Positions 1 through 8,624 of a stretch of 62,807 nt of DNA are shown here, in pieces. The position numbers and the translations under genes were made by a program. The stretch covers positions 1-62,807 of the forward strand of contig NZ_VIFM01000040.1 in NCBI RefSeq assembly GCF_006636215.1, written 5' to 3'. Numbering within the stretch: position 1 is the first letter of the stretch; every line of letters begins with the position of its first letter. The notes under the pieces were generated by a model, which worked only from the letters and a program-made list of their open reading frames with translations, ran no database searches and had not been told where the DNA came from. The DNA is from Myxococcus llanfairpwllgwyngyllgogerychwyrndrobwllllantysiliogogogochensis. GTDB taxonomy: Bacteria > Myxococcota > Myxococcia > Myxococcales > Myxococcaceae.

Positions 1-399
1 TCCCACCACTCCTCCGACAACCCCACCCGCTACCCCGCCGGCCACACCTCCCTCGACACCGCCCTCTTCGGGGGGCGCCTCGGGCTCCGGCTCCGCGGGC
101 TCCGGCTCCGCGGGCACCTCCACGGGGACGGGTTTGACCTCCACGGGCGTGCGGAGCTCCGTCCGGGGCTTCTTCTCCACCTGACGAGGCGTCGTCCTGC
201 TCGGCGCGGGTGGGGGCGGTGGAGGCGGCGGAGGCGGCGCCTTGACGAGGTTGAGCACCACCTCGATGGGCTGCTCCGCCTCGAGGGCGATGGGCTTCAC
301 CAGCAACATCAGCACCGCCACGATGCCGACGTGCACGGCAATCGAGAAGGCGGCAAAGCCGAGGATGCGCGAGGGAGGGTCGGTCTGCTGCGCGAACAT
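1..399 (-). CDS. TonB energy-transducer protein, N-terminal part (gene runs off the window)
   Basis: The minus strand from the ATG at 399 encodes a short cytoplasmic N-terminus (MFAQQTDPPSR), one membrane anchor (about residues 14-35, with the SxxxH-type motif SIAVHVG seen in TonB anchors), then a Pro-rich stretch (ten prolines in a row), an EKKPRTE basic part and an EP-rich segment ending in GGV repeats at the window edge. This is the classical TonB layout: the anchor contacts ExbB/ExbD, the Pro-rich rod spans the periplasm, and the C-terminal domain (not in the window) touches the TonB box of receptors. An in-frame ATG at 414 is an alternative start. It is divergent from the lipoprotein/TonB-dependent receptor pair at 578-4377, so it probably energises that receptor. 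The gene is truncated by the window edge, so only the N-terminal 133 residues can be judged. Confidence 0.85.
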   Translation of the reverse strand, partial: MFAQQTDPPSRILGFAAFSIAVHVGIVAVLMLLVKPIALEAEQPIEVVLNLVKAPPPPPPPPPPAPSRTTPRQVEKKPRTELRTPVEVKPVPVEVPAEPEPAEPEPEAPPEEGGVEGGVAGGVAGGVVGGVVG

Positions 400-577
400 G
401 CCGGGGCAGGGCATACCACAAGCTGGGGAAGAGTCCTCGGGATGTAATCGTGCTGCACCAGCAGAACGGGGGGTCTGTCACGAGGACGCCACTCAACTGA
501 TACCTGAGGACCTGAGACTCGTGCTAGAGGGCCGCCACCTCGTCCCATCCCCAGAGGTTTTTTCCGTGCAGACAAAA

Positions 578-1546
578 ATGAAGTGCGTACTCGGGCTCGC
601 GGCAGCCCTGAGTGCGATGGCGTGTGGTGAGTCGAACGAGGAGGTCGGTGACAAGTACCAAGGAGTCATCGACGCCACGAACCTCGACTCCAAGTTCAGG
701 CCCACCAGCGGCATCTACCGGCCGGCGGCGGCCCGGGTGAGGGGCACCAACGTGCCCTTCTACAACCTGGGACAGGTCGCGACCGAGCGCAAGGATGACC
801 GCGGCGTGCTCACCAACTCGGGCGTCCCCGTGGACGAGACCGGACGTCCGTTCCTGCCCGCGAGCAGGGTGGTCGCCACCTCGTACGACTTCGCGGACGG
901 CTGCAAGACGGGCAAGGCGGACTTTGACTTCCGCCTCGACAGCTACCCGGAGACGGTGCAGTGGCCCCTCTTCGCGGCGCTACCGCTGACCGTCACCGGC
1001 AACACCACGCCCCCCGTGCTGCCCCTGATGAAGGTGGCGCGCTGGACGGGCACGGGCGCCGAGCAGTGCAACTCCATCAAGGACGTGGCCTCGCTCACCA
1101 AGGGTGCCTTCGGTGGCGCCGCCGAGGAAGAGACGACGCTCGCCCTGCGCGCCATCATCGACGTGTCCGCGCAGCTCAACCCCCTGCGCACGGGCTCCGA
1201 GTTCAAAGCCCAGGGCGGCTGGTACCGCGGCCTGCAGCTGGCCTACCTGGACGGCGGCCCCGTGCAGGTGGATGAGACCGGCAACGTGCGGGTGATGGAC
1301 GGCGTCCTGGTGAGCCCGCCGACGGGCGCGCCCACCACGGAGACGCCCGTGTACCTGTTCTCGGCCCTCCCCGGCGAGGAAGGCTGGTCGCCGGTGGTGC
1401 GCCTGCGCACCTTCACCGCGACCGCGGCGAAGCCCGCCTCCAGCTACACCGGTCTGTGCGTCGACACCTGCGCGGAGACCGAGCTCAACCTCTCCACCGT
1501 CACCCGGTACGCCGGCGTGCTCTTCGTCGTGGGGAGCACCCTGTGA
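578..1546 (+). CDS. Lipoprotein of unknown family, partner of TonB-dependent receptor
   Basis: 322 aa. The start chosen at ATG 578 gives a compact lipoprotein signal with lipobox SAMAC (Cys16). The open frame extends further upstream, but that part has no signal-like character. The mature protein has no domain I recognise; it looks like a globular secreted protein with a few cysteines (for example LCVDTCAE near the end). The stop codon overlaps a possible GTG start (1543) of the next gene's frame, and the receptor's preferred ATG is only 30 bp downstream, so the two are very probably co-transcribed and perhaps translationally coupled. By analogy with SusD/SusC-like pairs it may be the surface lipoprotein that works with the receptor. 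That is inference from position, not homology. Confidence 0.85.
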   Translation: MKCVLGLAAALSAMACGESNEEVGDKYQGVIDATNLDSKFRPTSGIYRPAAARVRGTNVPFYNLGQVATERKDDRGVLTNSGVPVDETGRPFLPASRVVATSYDFADGCKTGKADFDFRLDSYPETVQWPLFAALPLTVTGNTTPPVLPLMKVARWTGTGAEQCNSIKDVASLTKGAFGGAAEEETTLALRAIIDVSAQLNPLRTGSEFKAQGGWYRGLQLAYLDGGPVQVDETGNVRVMDGVLVSPPTGAPTTETPVYLFSALPGEEGWSPVVRLRTFTATAAKPASSYTGLCVDTCAETELNLSTVTRYAGVLFVVGSTL

Positions 1547-1575
1547 GCGCCACCCTTTCTTCCCAGAGCCCTTCC

Positions 1576-4377
1576 ATGAAGACGCCTTTCTTCCGGGGCG
1601 GCGGCGCGCTCGCGCTGCTGCTCGCGCTCGTCGCGGCCCTCCCCGTGCCCGCCCTCGCCGCGGGCCAGAACTACGGCCGCATGGCCGGCTACGTCTATGA
1701 CCCGACGGGCGCCCCGCTCGCCGAGGTGCCCCTCACCGTGACGGGCCCGGCGCTGCTGCAGCCCCAGTCGCGCACCAGCGGCGAGGACGGCCGCTTCGAG
1801 TTCGACACCCTGCCCCCGGGCGAGAACTACACCCTGGAGGTCAACGTCCCGGGCTTCGCCCCCATCAAGAAGACGGGCATCACCGTCCTGCTCGGCCAGG
1901 CCTCGCAGGTGGACGTGAAGCTGGAGGTGTTCACCGAGCAGACGGCGGTGGCCACCTACGAAATCGTCGAGAAGGTCAACCCCATCATCAACCCGGACTC
2001 CGCGCAGATGGGCGCGGTGATGAACGCGGAGAAGGCGGCCACCTCGCCCGTCTTCACGCAGGTGCAGGCCATGCCCCAGCTGGTGGCGGGCGTGGGCAAC
2101 GGCAACGCGCCCAGCCTGCGCGCCGGCCTGTCGCGCTACGGCAAGTTCTTCATCGACGGCATGGACACGTCCGACGTGGTGGACGGCAGCATCAGCTCGC
2201 CGATGAGCTTCTACGCGGTGGAGAACTTCGAGGTCATGACCGGCGGTCTGGACGCCCAGTACAACTCGCTGGGCCTCATCCAGAACGTCGTCAGCAAGAG
2301 CGGCTCCAACAAGTTCACCTACGACGTGACGATGATTCTCTCGCCGGCGTGGGCCAACGCGAAGTACCGGGGCGCGGCCAACCAGAACCCCAACGTGGCC
2401 AACTACACGCAGAACGAGGTGCCGCTGTCCGAGACGGCCTTCTACAGCCCCCTGGTGGGCGTGGGCGGCCCCATCATCAAGGACAAGCTGTGGTTCTACG
2501 TCTCCGGCCAGTGGAACTTCTCCCAGCGCGACACGCCGCTGGGTGAGGAGAGCCGCACGACGGACACGCAGACGCGCCTGGCCCGCCTGAAGCTCACCTG
2601 GCAGCCCACGCCGAAGGACCGCCTGTCCCTGGCGTTCAACTACGACAACAACACCATCACCAACCAGGTGGCCTCGACGTTCGCCGCCCCGGAGGCGGAG
2701 ACGCAGATCGACCGCGGCGGCTTCTTCGCCATCGTCAACTACGACCGCAGCATCTCCGACAACGTCCTCTTCCAGCTCCAGACGGGCACCACCTTCAAGG
2801 ACATCTGGCAGGGCCCCATCGACGAGGACTCGCAGGAGATTTCCCACACCTACAACAGCGTCACGTACCGGAACGCCGGCGCGCTGCGCAACGAAGTGGG
2901 CAACCTGGTCACTGAGAAGCGCATGCGCTACCAGTTCGACCCGACGCTGCTCTTCAAGCTCAAGAACCACCAGATGAAGGCGGGTCTGCAGTTCAGCTAC
3001 CTGAGCGGCGACAAGACCACGCAGGTGATTGGCAACCAGCGCTTCAATGACCGCAACGGCGAGTGCAACCCCGAGGACCCGTCGACCTTCCAGTTCTGCA
3101 ACGAGCGCCTGGACTTCTACAACACCGACGGCGCGCAGGCCCCGCTGACCACCGAGGCGGGCACCCTCATCTCCAGCGCCTTCCTCCAGGACCGCTGGAA
3201 CGTCAACCGCTACCTCACGCTGGTCGCGGGCCTCCGCGCGGACGTGGGCCGCCTGTATGGCGACGACAACCAGTTCATCACCAACCTGGTGGGCGTGGGC
3301 CCGCGTCTGTCGGCCACCTACGACTTGTTCGGCAACCGCAGCACGCTGGTCAAGGTGCACTACGGCCGCTCCAACGAAGTGGGCGACGTCTTCATCGCGC
3401 AGCACGCCAACCCGGAGCTGACCACGGTGCGGTCCACCTTCGCCGGTGGCGCCTTCGCGGACTGTGCGCCGGACACCGTCGGCAACCCCCAGTGCAGCGT
3501 GTCGGGTGGCGCTTCTGGCCGCTACTTCGACAAGACGAGCCACACGCCGCCGCACGTGGACGAGCTCGCGCTCGGCCTGCACCACGCCATCACCGAGGGC
3601 TCCGTCATCGGCATCGACCTCACCTACCGCAAGTACGCCAACATGTGGGTGGACGAGGAGATGAACCGCGTCTGGGATCCGTCCGGCACGCGCGTGGTGG
3701 ACTACGTGGACGGCGTGAACCACACCATCGTGAAGATCCACAACCCGGATGACGCCTGGCGCGACTACAAGGGCATGGACCTGTGGGCGCAGGGCAAGAC
3801 GGGCCCGTGGGATCTGCTCGCCAGCTACACCCTCGCCTACAGCAACGGCACGGTGGGCGACTACTTCGACGGCTACGGGGTGAACCCGCGCTTCAAGCGC
3901 TTCTTCGAGGGTCCGTCCCCCGAGGACATCCGCCACACCATCAAGGGCGCCATCGGGTACACCACGCGGTTCGGTCTCGATTTCGGCGTGCGGTTCAACT
4001 ACCGCACCGGCGCGCCCATGTGGATGTTCACCGAGGGCACGGTCGACCGGCAGCGCGTGTCTCGTTCGGAGCGCGGCACCGGCCACTCCTACAACACCAA
4101 CACCGGCCTGCCGGACTTCAATGACCCGGCGGCCATCTCCGAGCTGCGCCAGCCGAGCCAGTTCATGTTCGATGTCCAGGCCCGCTACGACCTGAACCGC
4201 ATCGTGAAGACGCAGGAGACCAAGATGGAGCTCACGCTCATCATGTTCAACGTCCTGAACAACAGCGACGTCACCTTCGTGCAGGAGCAGTACCGCCCCA
4301 CGAACAACCGCTTCGGCACGGCGACCAGCCGCCGCAGCCCGATGCAGGCCGAGCTGCTGCTGCGCGTGCGCAACTAG
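1576..4377 (+). CDS. Oar-like TonB-dependent outer-membrane receptor with carboxypeptidase-regulatory-like N-domain
   Basis: 933 aa from ATG 1576 (signal peptide MKTPFFRGGGALALLLALVA..., predicted cleavage near PALA-AGQN). A GTG at 1543, overlapping the previous stop, is an alternative that would add 11 residues. After the signal comes a carboxypeptidase-regulatory-like beta-sandwich (YVYDPTGAPLAEVPLTVTG...). It is followed by a plug-like region (SLRAGLSRYGKFFIDGMD, QNVVSKSGSNKFTYDV) and a long beta-barrel with alternating aromatic strands, ending in a C-terminal beta-strand (LLLRVRN). This architecture matches the Oar/Cna-B-like TonB receptors common in myxobacteria. It should import a large or scarce substrate using the divergent TonB; the substrate cannot be told. 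A strong terminator hairpin follows. Confidence 0.9.
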   Translation: MKTPFFRGGGALALLLALVAALPVPALAAGQNYGRMAGYVYDPTGAPLAEVPLTVTGPALLQPQSRTSGEDGRFEFDTLPPGENYTLEVNVPGFAPIKKTGITVLLGQASQVDVKLEVFTEQTAVATYEIVEKVNPIINPDSAQMGAVMNAEKAATSPVFTQVQAMPQLVAGVGNGNAPSLRAGLSRYGKFFIDGMDTSDVVDGSISSPMSFYAVENFEVMTGGLDAQYNSLGLIQNVVSKSGSNKFTYDVTMILSPAWANAKYRGAANQNPNVANYTQNEVPLSETAFYSPLVGVGGPIIKDKLWFYVSGQWNFSQRDTPLGEESRTTDTQTRLARLKLTWQPTPKDRLSLAFNYDNNTITNQVASTFAAPEAETQIDRGGFFAIVNYDRSISDNVLFQLQTGTTFKDIWQGPIDEDSQEISHTYNSVTYRNAGALRNEVGNLVTEKRMRYQFDPTLLFKLKNHQMKAGLQFSYLSGDKTTQVIGNQRFNDRNGECNPEDPSTFQFCNERLDFYNTDGAQAPLTTEAGTLISSAFLQDRWNVNRYLTLVAGLRADVGRLYGDDNQFITNLVGVGPRLSATYDLFGNRSTLVKVHYGRSNEVGDVFIAQHANPELTTVRSTFAGGAFADCAPDTVGNPQCSVSGGASGRYFDKTSHTPPHVDELALGLHHAITEGSVIGIDLTYRKYANMWVDEEMNRVWDPSGTRVVDYVDGVNHTIVKIHNPDDAWRDYKGMDLWAQGKTGPWDLLASYTLAYSNGTVGDYFDGYGVNPRFKRFFEGPSPEDIRHTIKGAIGYTTRFGLDFGVRFNYRTGAPMWMFTEGTVDRQRVSRSERGTGHSYNTNTGLPDFNDPAAISELRQPSQFMFDVQARYDLNRIVKTQETKMELTLIMFNVLNNSDVTFVQEQYRPTNNRFGTATSRRSPMQAELLLRVRN

Positions 4378-4394
4378 CCACACCCGCGCACTTG

Positions 4395-4436
4395 GGGCCC
4401 TCGCTTCCGGAAGTCCTGCTTCGGAAGCGAGGGCCC
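4395..4436 (+). terminator. Intrinsic terminator after the receptor gene
   Basis: A perfect 15-bp stem (arm 4395-4409 GGGCCCTCGCTTCCG, arm 4422-4436 its reverse complement) with a 12-nt loop begins 17 bp after the receptor stop. No long T-run follows, which is common at this GC content. It separates the receptor transcription unit from the nucleotidase gene starting at 4472. Confidence 0.75.
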
Positions 4437-4471
4437 TTGAATCCGGCGGGGACACCGTTCTAGACGGGCGT

Positions 4472-6304
4472 GTGACTTCCGCCATCCGTCCCTTCCGCCT
4501 CGGGCTGCTGTCCGCCCTCCTCGCCGCCTGCGCCTCGTCCACTCCGCCCGTGCCGGAGGCCGCTCCGGTGGCGCCCGCGCCCCCGAGCGAGGTGAAAGCC
4601 GCGCCGGCCCCCCTGCGCATCACCGTGGTGGGGACCAACGACTTGCACGGCTGGGTGATGCCCTCCCGCGCCACGCTGCCCGACGGCACCGGGGTGGACC
4701 AGGGCGGCCTGGCGACGCTCGCGGGCTACGTGTCCATCCTTCGGGCGGAGAATCCGGACGGCGTGCTGCTGCTGGACGGAGGCGACCTCTTCCAGGGCAC
4801 CCTCGCCTCCAACCTCACCGAGGGCGAGGTGGTCATCAGCGCGATGAACACGCTCGCGTATGACGCCTCGGCGCTCGGCAACCACGAGTTCGACTACGGG
4901 CCCGTGGGGCCCCGCTCGGTGGCGCTCGACGGGGATGACCCGTTCGGCGCGCTCAAGGCGCGAATCGCCCAGGCACGCTTCCCGGTGCTCGGGGTCAACG
5001 TCACCGACAGCCAGACGGGCGCGATTCCCACCTGGCTTGGCAACGAGGGCATGCGGCTGGTGGAGCGGCGCGGGGTGCGCATCGGCATCCTCGGCCTGGC
5101 CACGCCCCACACCCCGCAGGTGACCAACCCCGTGAATGTGGCGAGCCTGCGCTTCGCGCCCCTGGCTCAGTCGGCGCTCGCCGCGGCCCAGGCCCTGCGC
5201 GCGCGCGGGGCCGAAGTGGTGGTGGCGGTGGCGCACGCGGGGGCGGTGTGCAAGCGCCAGGACGACCCTCGCGACGCCTCCTCTTGCGACCGCGGGGACA
5301 GCGAGATTGTGGAGCTGCTGGAGACCCTGCCCGAGGGGACGTTGGACGCGGTGGTGGCCGGGCACACGCACCAGCCCGTGGGCCACTTCATTCGCGGCAC
5401 GCCGGTCATCGAGACGTCGGGCCGGGGCCGCGCGTTCGGGCTCGTGGAGCTCTTCGTGGACCCGGTGACGCGCAAGGTGCTCCCCGAGCAGACCGTGCTT
5501 CAGGGCTCCATCCCCGTGTGCGCGCGCATGGACGCGACGCTGGGCACGTGTGACGAGCGGAAGCTGAAGGCGGCGAAGAGCCTGGAGCTGGTCCCCGCCA
5601 CCTTCCGGGGGCGCCCGGTGGTGGCCGACGCGGCGATGGAGTCACAGCTCACCGCGGCGTTCGCTCGCGTGGAGCAGGAGCAGAAGCGCTCGCTGGGCGT
5701 GCGTGTTCCCACCGCGCTCACGCGCAACTATGACGCGGAGAGCACGCTCGGCAACGTGCTGGCGGACGCGCTGCGCGAGGTCTCCGCGACGGACGTGGCG
5801 GTGATCAACAGCGGCGGACTGCGCGCGGACCTGCCGGCCGGCGAGCTCACCTACGGCGCGTTCTACGAGGTGCTTCCCTTCGACAACACCCTCGCCGTCA
5901 TCACCGTCTCGGCGGCGGAGCTGCGCAAGCTGCTGGAGGCCGGCTTTGGGCGCAAGGGCGTCCTCCAGGTGTCGGGACTGAAGGTGCGGGTGGAGCTGTG
6001 CAACGGGGCCTCGCGGCTCACCTCCGTCACCCTGCCGAATGGGAAGCCGCTCCCGGCCAACAAGCGATTCCGCGTGGCCATGCCGGACTTCCTGGCGCGC
6101 GGCGGTGGTGGGCTGGAGGACGTGCTCAAGACGCTGGCGCCCGGGAGCATCGACCTGGGTGAGCGTCAGGCGCTGACGCTGCGCGACGCGCTCGTGGAGC
6201 ACTGGAAGACCCGGGGCAAGCCGCTGGCGGCTCCCGCGCTCGGACGCATCCAGCGCGACACCGCGACGGCCGGGTGCCCCGCCGAGGCCGCAGGGAAGCC
6301 CTGA
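4472..6304 (+). CDS. Secreted lipoprotein 5'-nucleotidase / 2',3'-cyclic phosphodiesterase family (UshA-like)
   Basis: 610 aa, GTG start. The lipobox LLAAC (Cys20) is followed by a Pro/Ala linker. A calcineurin-like metallophosphatase domain follows with all the usual blocks: GTNDLHG (54-60, metal-binding Asp and His), GGDLFQG, GNHEFDYG (136-143) and VVAGHTHQP. A 5'-nucleotidase C-terminal domain follows, with INSGGLRADLP and FYEVLPFDNTL for the nucleobase pocket. Known family role: removing phosphate from extracellular nucleotides or cyclic nucleotides so nucleoside and phosphate can be taken up. The lipid anchor implies envelope or surface location. Two Cys pairs (CKRQDDPRDASSC and CARMDATLGTC) may form disulfides. 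It lies alone between a terminator and a convergent peptidase gene. Confidence 0.92.
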   Translation: MTSAIRPFRLGLLSALLAACASSTPPVPEAAPVAPAPPSEVKAAPAPLRITVVGTNDLHGWVMPSRATLPDGTGVDQGGLATLAGYVSILRAENPDGVLLLDGGDLFQGTLASNLTEGEVVISAMNTLAYDASALGNHEFDYGPVGPRSVALDGDDPFGALKARIAQARFPVLGVNVTDSQTGAIPTWLGNEGMRLVERRGVRIGILGLATPHTPQVTNPVNVASLRFAPLAQSALAAAQALRARGAEVVVAVAHAGAVCKRQDDPRDASSCDRGDSEIVELLETLPEGTLDAVVAGHTHQPVGHFIRGTPVIETSGRGRAFGLVELFVDPVTRKVLPEQTVLQGSIPVCARMDATLGTCDERKLKAAKSLELVPATFRGRPVVADAAMESQLTAAFARVEQEQKRSLGVRVPTALTRNYDAESTLGNVLADALREVSATDVAVINSGGLRADLPAGELTYGAFYEVLPFDNTLAVITVSAAELRKLLEAGFGRKGVLQVSGLKVRVELCNGASRLTSVTLPNGKPLPANKRFRVAMPDFLARGGGGLEDVLKTLAPGSIDLGERQALTLRDALVEHWKTRGKPLAAPALGRIQRDTATAGCPAEAAGKP

Positions 6305-6325
6305 GGGAGCAAGTCCCAGGGGCGC

Positions 6326-6353
6326 CCGCGCGCAAGGGTTTGCTTGCGCGCGG
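6326..6353. terminator. Bidirectional terminator-like hairpin between convergent genes
   Basis: An 11-bp perfect GC-rich stem (6326-6336 with 6343-6353, core CGCGCGCAAG) and a 6-nt loop GGTTTG lie in the 57-bp gap between the nucleotidase stop and the convergent peptidase stop. It would serve both strands. Confidence 0.55.
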
Positions 6354-6361
6354 CGCGAAGG

Positions 6362-7249
6362 TCAGACGACTCCCTTGGAGACCACCGCGTTGAGCAGCAC
6401 GGACACCTCTCGCATGAACCCGTAGTCGAGGGTGTCCGGCGTATCCGTCGAGCAGTGGTAGTGCGGGTTGCGAAAGTTCCCGGTATCGGTCCAGAGCACA
6501 GCGGGTTTCCCGGCGGTCCAGAACGGGAAATGGTCACTGCGCATCAGGTCGGGCAGCAGGACGTGGAGCGGTCCCCACGTCTTCGCCGTCATCAACCGCA
6601 GCCCTGGCGACTCGGTCGAGTTGACGGCACGGTCCATGATGGCGTTGGAGCGACCCTTCCCCACGAGCCCGAGGAAGTCGGGCGCCCTGAGGCTCTGGGG
6701 GACCCACGGAAACGGCAGCGCCTGGACAGGGCCTGAGCGTTTGCGAAAGCCGACCATCTCGAGCACGTGCGCCATACCTAGCTGGCAGGGAAGCGCCGGC
6801 AGTCCATGGGCGACGAAGTCACGGCTGCCCAACAGCCCATCCTCCTCCGCGTTGAACCCGATGAAGCCCACGTGCGGGCCCGCGTCGGATTGCGCGAGGA
6901 CCCGCGCACACTCCAGCATCACCGCCAGGCCGCTCGCATTGTCATCGGCACCGGGGCAATCCGGAACGCTGTCGTAGTGGGCGGCCACGAACGTCACCGG
7001 CCTGCCCTTCGCGTGTCGAGGCAGCGCCACGACGTTCCGATATCGACCCTGGATTCGCACCGACAGGCCGTAGCGCTCGAAGGCCGCCCCGAGCTCGTCG
7101 CGCACCCAGGCATTGTTCCGGGCGTTCGCGAAGAGGTGCCGGGGAACCGCGAGATGTTCAACCCACTGGCGCAGGCGAACCTCATCCGACTGCGTGGCGC
7201 CGTGGGGCAACGGAGTGGCTTCCTCGACCGCTCGCTCTCGAATCCACAT
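6362..7249 (-). CDS. M28-family zinc aminopeptidase, cytoplasmic
   Basis: 295 aa. The M28 metal-site pattern is visible: AAHYDSVPDCPGADDNASG gives His91 and bridging Asp102, NAEEDGLLGS (133-142) gives the catalytic and ligand Glu pair, LEMVGF (Glu164) takes the place of the usual Asp ligand, and NPHYHCSTDTPDTLD (261-275) gives the last His. There is no signal peptide or anchor, unlike most secreted M28 enzymes, so it is probably cytosolic or released by lysis. It starts at ATG 7249 and is divergent from a TetR gene, with a double palindrome in the 47-bp gap, so it is the likely target of that repressor. Substrate range unknown. Confidence 0.88.
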   Translation of the reverse strand: MWIRERAVEEATPLPHGATQSDEVRLRQWVEHLAVPRHLFANARNNAWVRDELGAAFERYGLSVRIQGRYRNVVALPRHAKGRPVTFVAAHYDSVPDCPGADDNASGLAVMLECARVLAQSDAGPHVGFIGFNAEEDGLLGSRDFVAHGLPALPCQLGMAHVLEMVGFRKRSGPVQALPFPWVPQSLRAPDFLGLVGKGRSNAIMDRAVNSTESPGLRLMTAKTWGPLHVLLPDLMRSDHFPFWTAGKPAVLWTDTGNFRNPHYHCSTDTPDTLDYGFMREVSVLLNAVVSKGVV

Positions 7250-7255
7250 GATTGA

Positions 7256-7281
7256 CTTACAACGTAAGCTTATGACGTAAG
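7256..7281. promoter_or_regulatory. Two abutting 13-bp palindromes, candidate TetR operator
   Basis: CTTACAACGTAAG (7256-7268, arms 5-3-5) is directly followed by CTTATGACGTAAG (7269-7281). Both read CTTAY-NAC-GTAAG. They fill the 47-bp gap between the divergent peptidase (start 7249) and TetR gene (start 7297). On the minus strand a TTGACA (7283-7288) lies just outside the pair and could be a -35 element for the peptidase, so binding would block it. Assignment to the adjacent regulator is inference. Confidence 0.65.
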
Positions 7282-7296
7282 TCTGTCAAGGAAGCC

Positions 7297-7950
7297 ATGA
7301 GACAGTCCAACAAACGCGAACCCCTTTCGAGAGAGCGCATCCTGCGGGCGGCACTGGGCGTCGTTGATAGCGAAGGGCTCGAGGCGATCTCCATGCGGCG
7401 TGTCGGGCAGGAGCTGGGCGTGGAGGCGATGTCCCTCTACAACCACGTCGCCAACAAGGCGGCCATCCTCGATGGCCTGTTCGAAATCGTCCTCGCCGAG
7501 ATGCCCGCGGCGACGAAGGCGGCGACCTGGCAAGTCGCCCTTCGAGACAACGCGCGGGCCTTGAGGCTCGTGCTCCGCGCCCATCCGCACACGCTGCCGC
7601 TCTTCGCGACGCGCCCCGCCGTCACGCCTGCGTCCATCATCCACGTCGAAGCGGCGCTCGAGTTGCTCCGGAAGGCGGGCTTCAGTGCCGATGAGGCCCT
7701 CTGCACCTTGCAGGTGATGGTGGCCTTCGTCGTCGGCCACACTGTCGCGGGCTACTCGCCGACCCGGCCCGAGGAGGAGTCCCGGCCCGCCTACGAGCAG
7801 CTCAGCAAGCAGGACTTCCCGCGCGTCCATGAGCTGGTGGCCGTCCTCGCCCGACACGACATCGAGAAGGAATTCGAGTTCGGGCTCGAAGCCATGCTCG
7901 CCGGGCTCGAGGCGCGCCTCACGCGGCGCAAGGCTTCCCGGAAGGAGTGA
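7297..7950 (+). CDS. TetR-family transcriptional regulator
   Basis: 217 aa, ATG start at 7297. The N-terminal helix-turn-helix is typical: RERILRAALGVVDSEGLEAISMRRVGQELGVEAMSLYNHVANKAAILDGLFE, about residues 12-65. The remaining 150 residues are helical and fit the TetR ligand-binding C-terminal domain (tetracycline-repressor-like class). It is divergent from the M28 peptidase, and two abutting palindromes lie between the two starts. The most economical reading is autoregulation plus control of the peptidase. Ligand unknown. Confidence 0.9.
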   Translation: MRQSNKREPLSRERILRAALGVVDSEGLEAISMRRVGQELGVEAMSLYNHVANKAAILDGLFEIVLAEMPAATKAATWQVALRDNARALRLVLRAHPHTLPLFATRPAVTPASIIHVEAALELLRKAGFSADEALCTLQVMVAFVVGHTVAGYSPTRPEEESRPAYEQLSKQDFPRVHELVAVLARHDIEKEFEFGLEAMLAGLEARLTRRKASRKE

Positions 7951-8056
7951 GTCGGAGCCTGTCCGAATCAGGGCGGGGTTCGCCCTATATGCTCTCTACC
8001 GTGCGCGTTCAGTGGCCCCGAGGTGGGGCCTCGACATCCTGAACGGAGCGGCGCGC

Positions 8057-8542
8057 GTGCGGACACAGGGACAGAACGACGGGGCGGGAGACTTCGACTT
8101 CCTCATGGGAACCTGGCGGGTGCACAACCGTCGGATCAAGGAGCGGTTGAAGGGATGCACCGAGTGGGTCCCGTTCGAGGCCACCGCCGAGGAGCATCCC
8201 CTTCCGGGCGGGCTCGGCAATCAGGAGACCTATCGCAGCGACTTCTGGCCCGGCTTCGTGGGCCTGGCGCTCCGGGTCTACAACCCCGCGACGAAACAGT
8301 GGTCCATCACCTGGGTGGACAACCGGAACCACACCATCGACCCACCCGTGCTGGGCTCCTTCTCGGGTGACGTGGGCGTGTTCGAGACGAACGACACGTT
8401 CGAGGGCCGCGCCATCCGCGTGCGCTTCACGTGGACCCGACTGGGCCAGGACACCGCTCGCTGGGAGCAGGCCTTCTCTCCCGACGAGGGCCAGAGCTGG
8501 GAGACCAACTGGGTGATGGAGTTCACCCGCGTGAAGGCGTGA
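8057..8542 (+). CDS. DUF1579-like beta-barrel protein, hypothetical
   Basis: 161 aa from GTG 8057, chosen because GGAG lies 8 nt upstream (8045-8048) and the signature FDFLMGTWRVHNRR begins soon after. The much longer open frame upstream overlaps the TetR gene out of frame and is not protein-like. Alternating strands with WSITWVDNRNHTIDPPVLGSF and FTWTRLGQDTARWEQAFSPDEGQSWETNWVMEF resemble DUF1579-type single-domain lipocalin-like proteins. No signal peptide. Role unknown; perhaps a small-molecule binder. It follows the TetR gene by about 100 bp and may be its own unit. Confidence 0.75.
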   Translation: MRTQGQNDGAGDFDFLMGTWRVHNRRIKERLKGCTEWVPFEATAEEHPLPGGLGNQETYRSDFWPGFVGLALRVYNPATKQWSITWVDNRNHTIDPPVLGSFSGDVGVFETNDTFEGRAIRVRFTWTRLGQDTARWEQAFSPDEGQSWETNWVMEFTRVKA

Positions 8543-8624
8543 ACGCCCCCAGGCCTCGGGAGGCGAGCTGTCGAGCTAGGCTCTCTTCACGCGGGATGAA
8601 CCGCGCCTCCTCGCGAGAACCGAC

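Noticed and set aside
1444..4689. 1081-residue minus-strand open frame opposite the TonB-dependent receptor
   Set aside because: Antisense shadow of the receptor gene; the receptor frame has a signal peptide and clear family features, this one has none.
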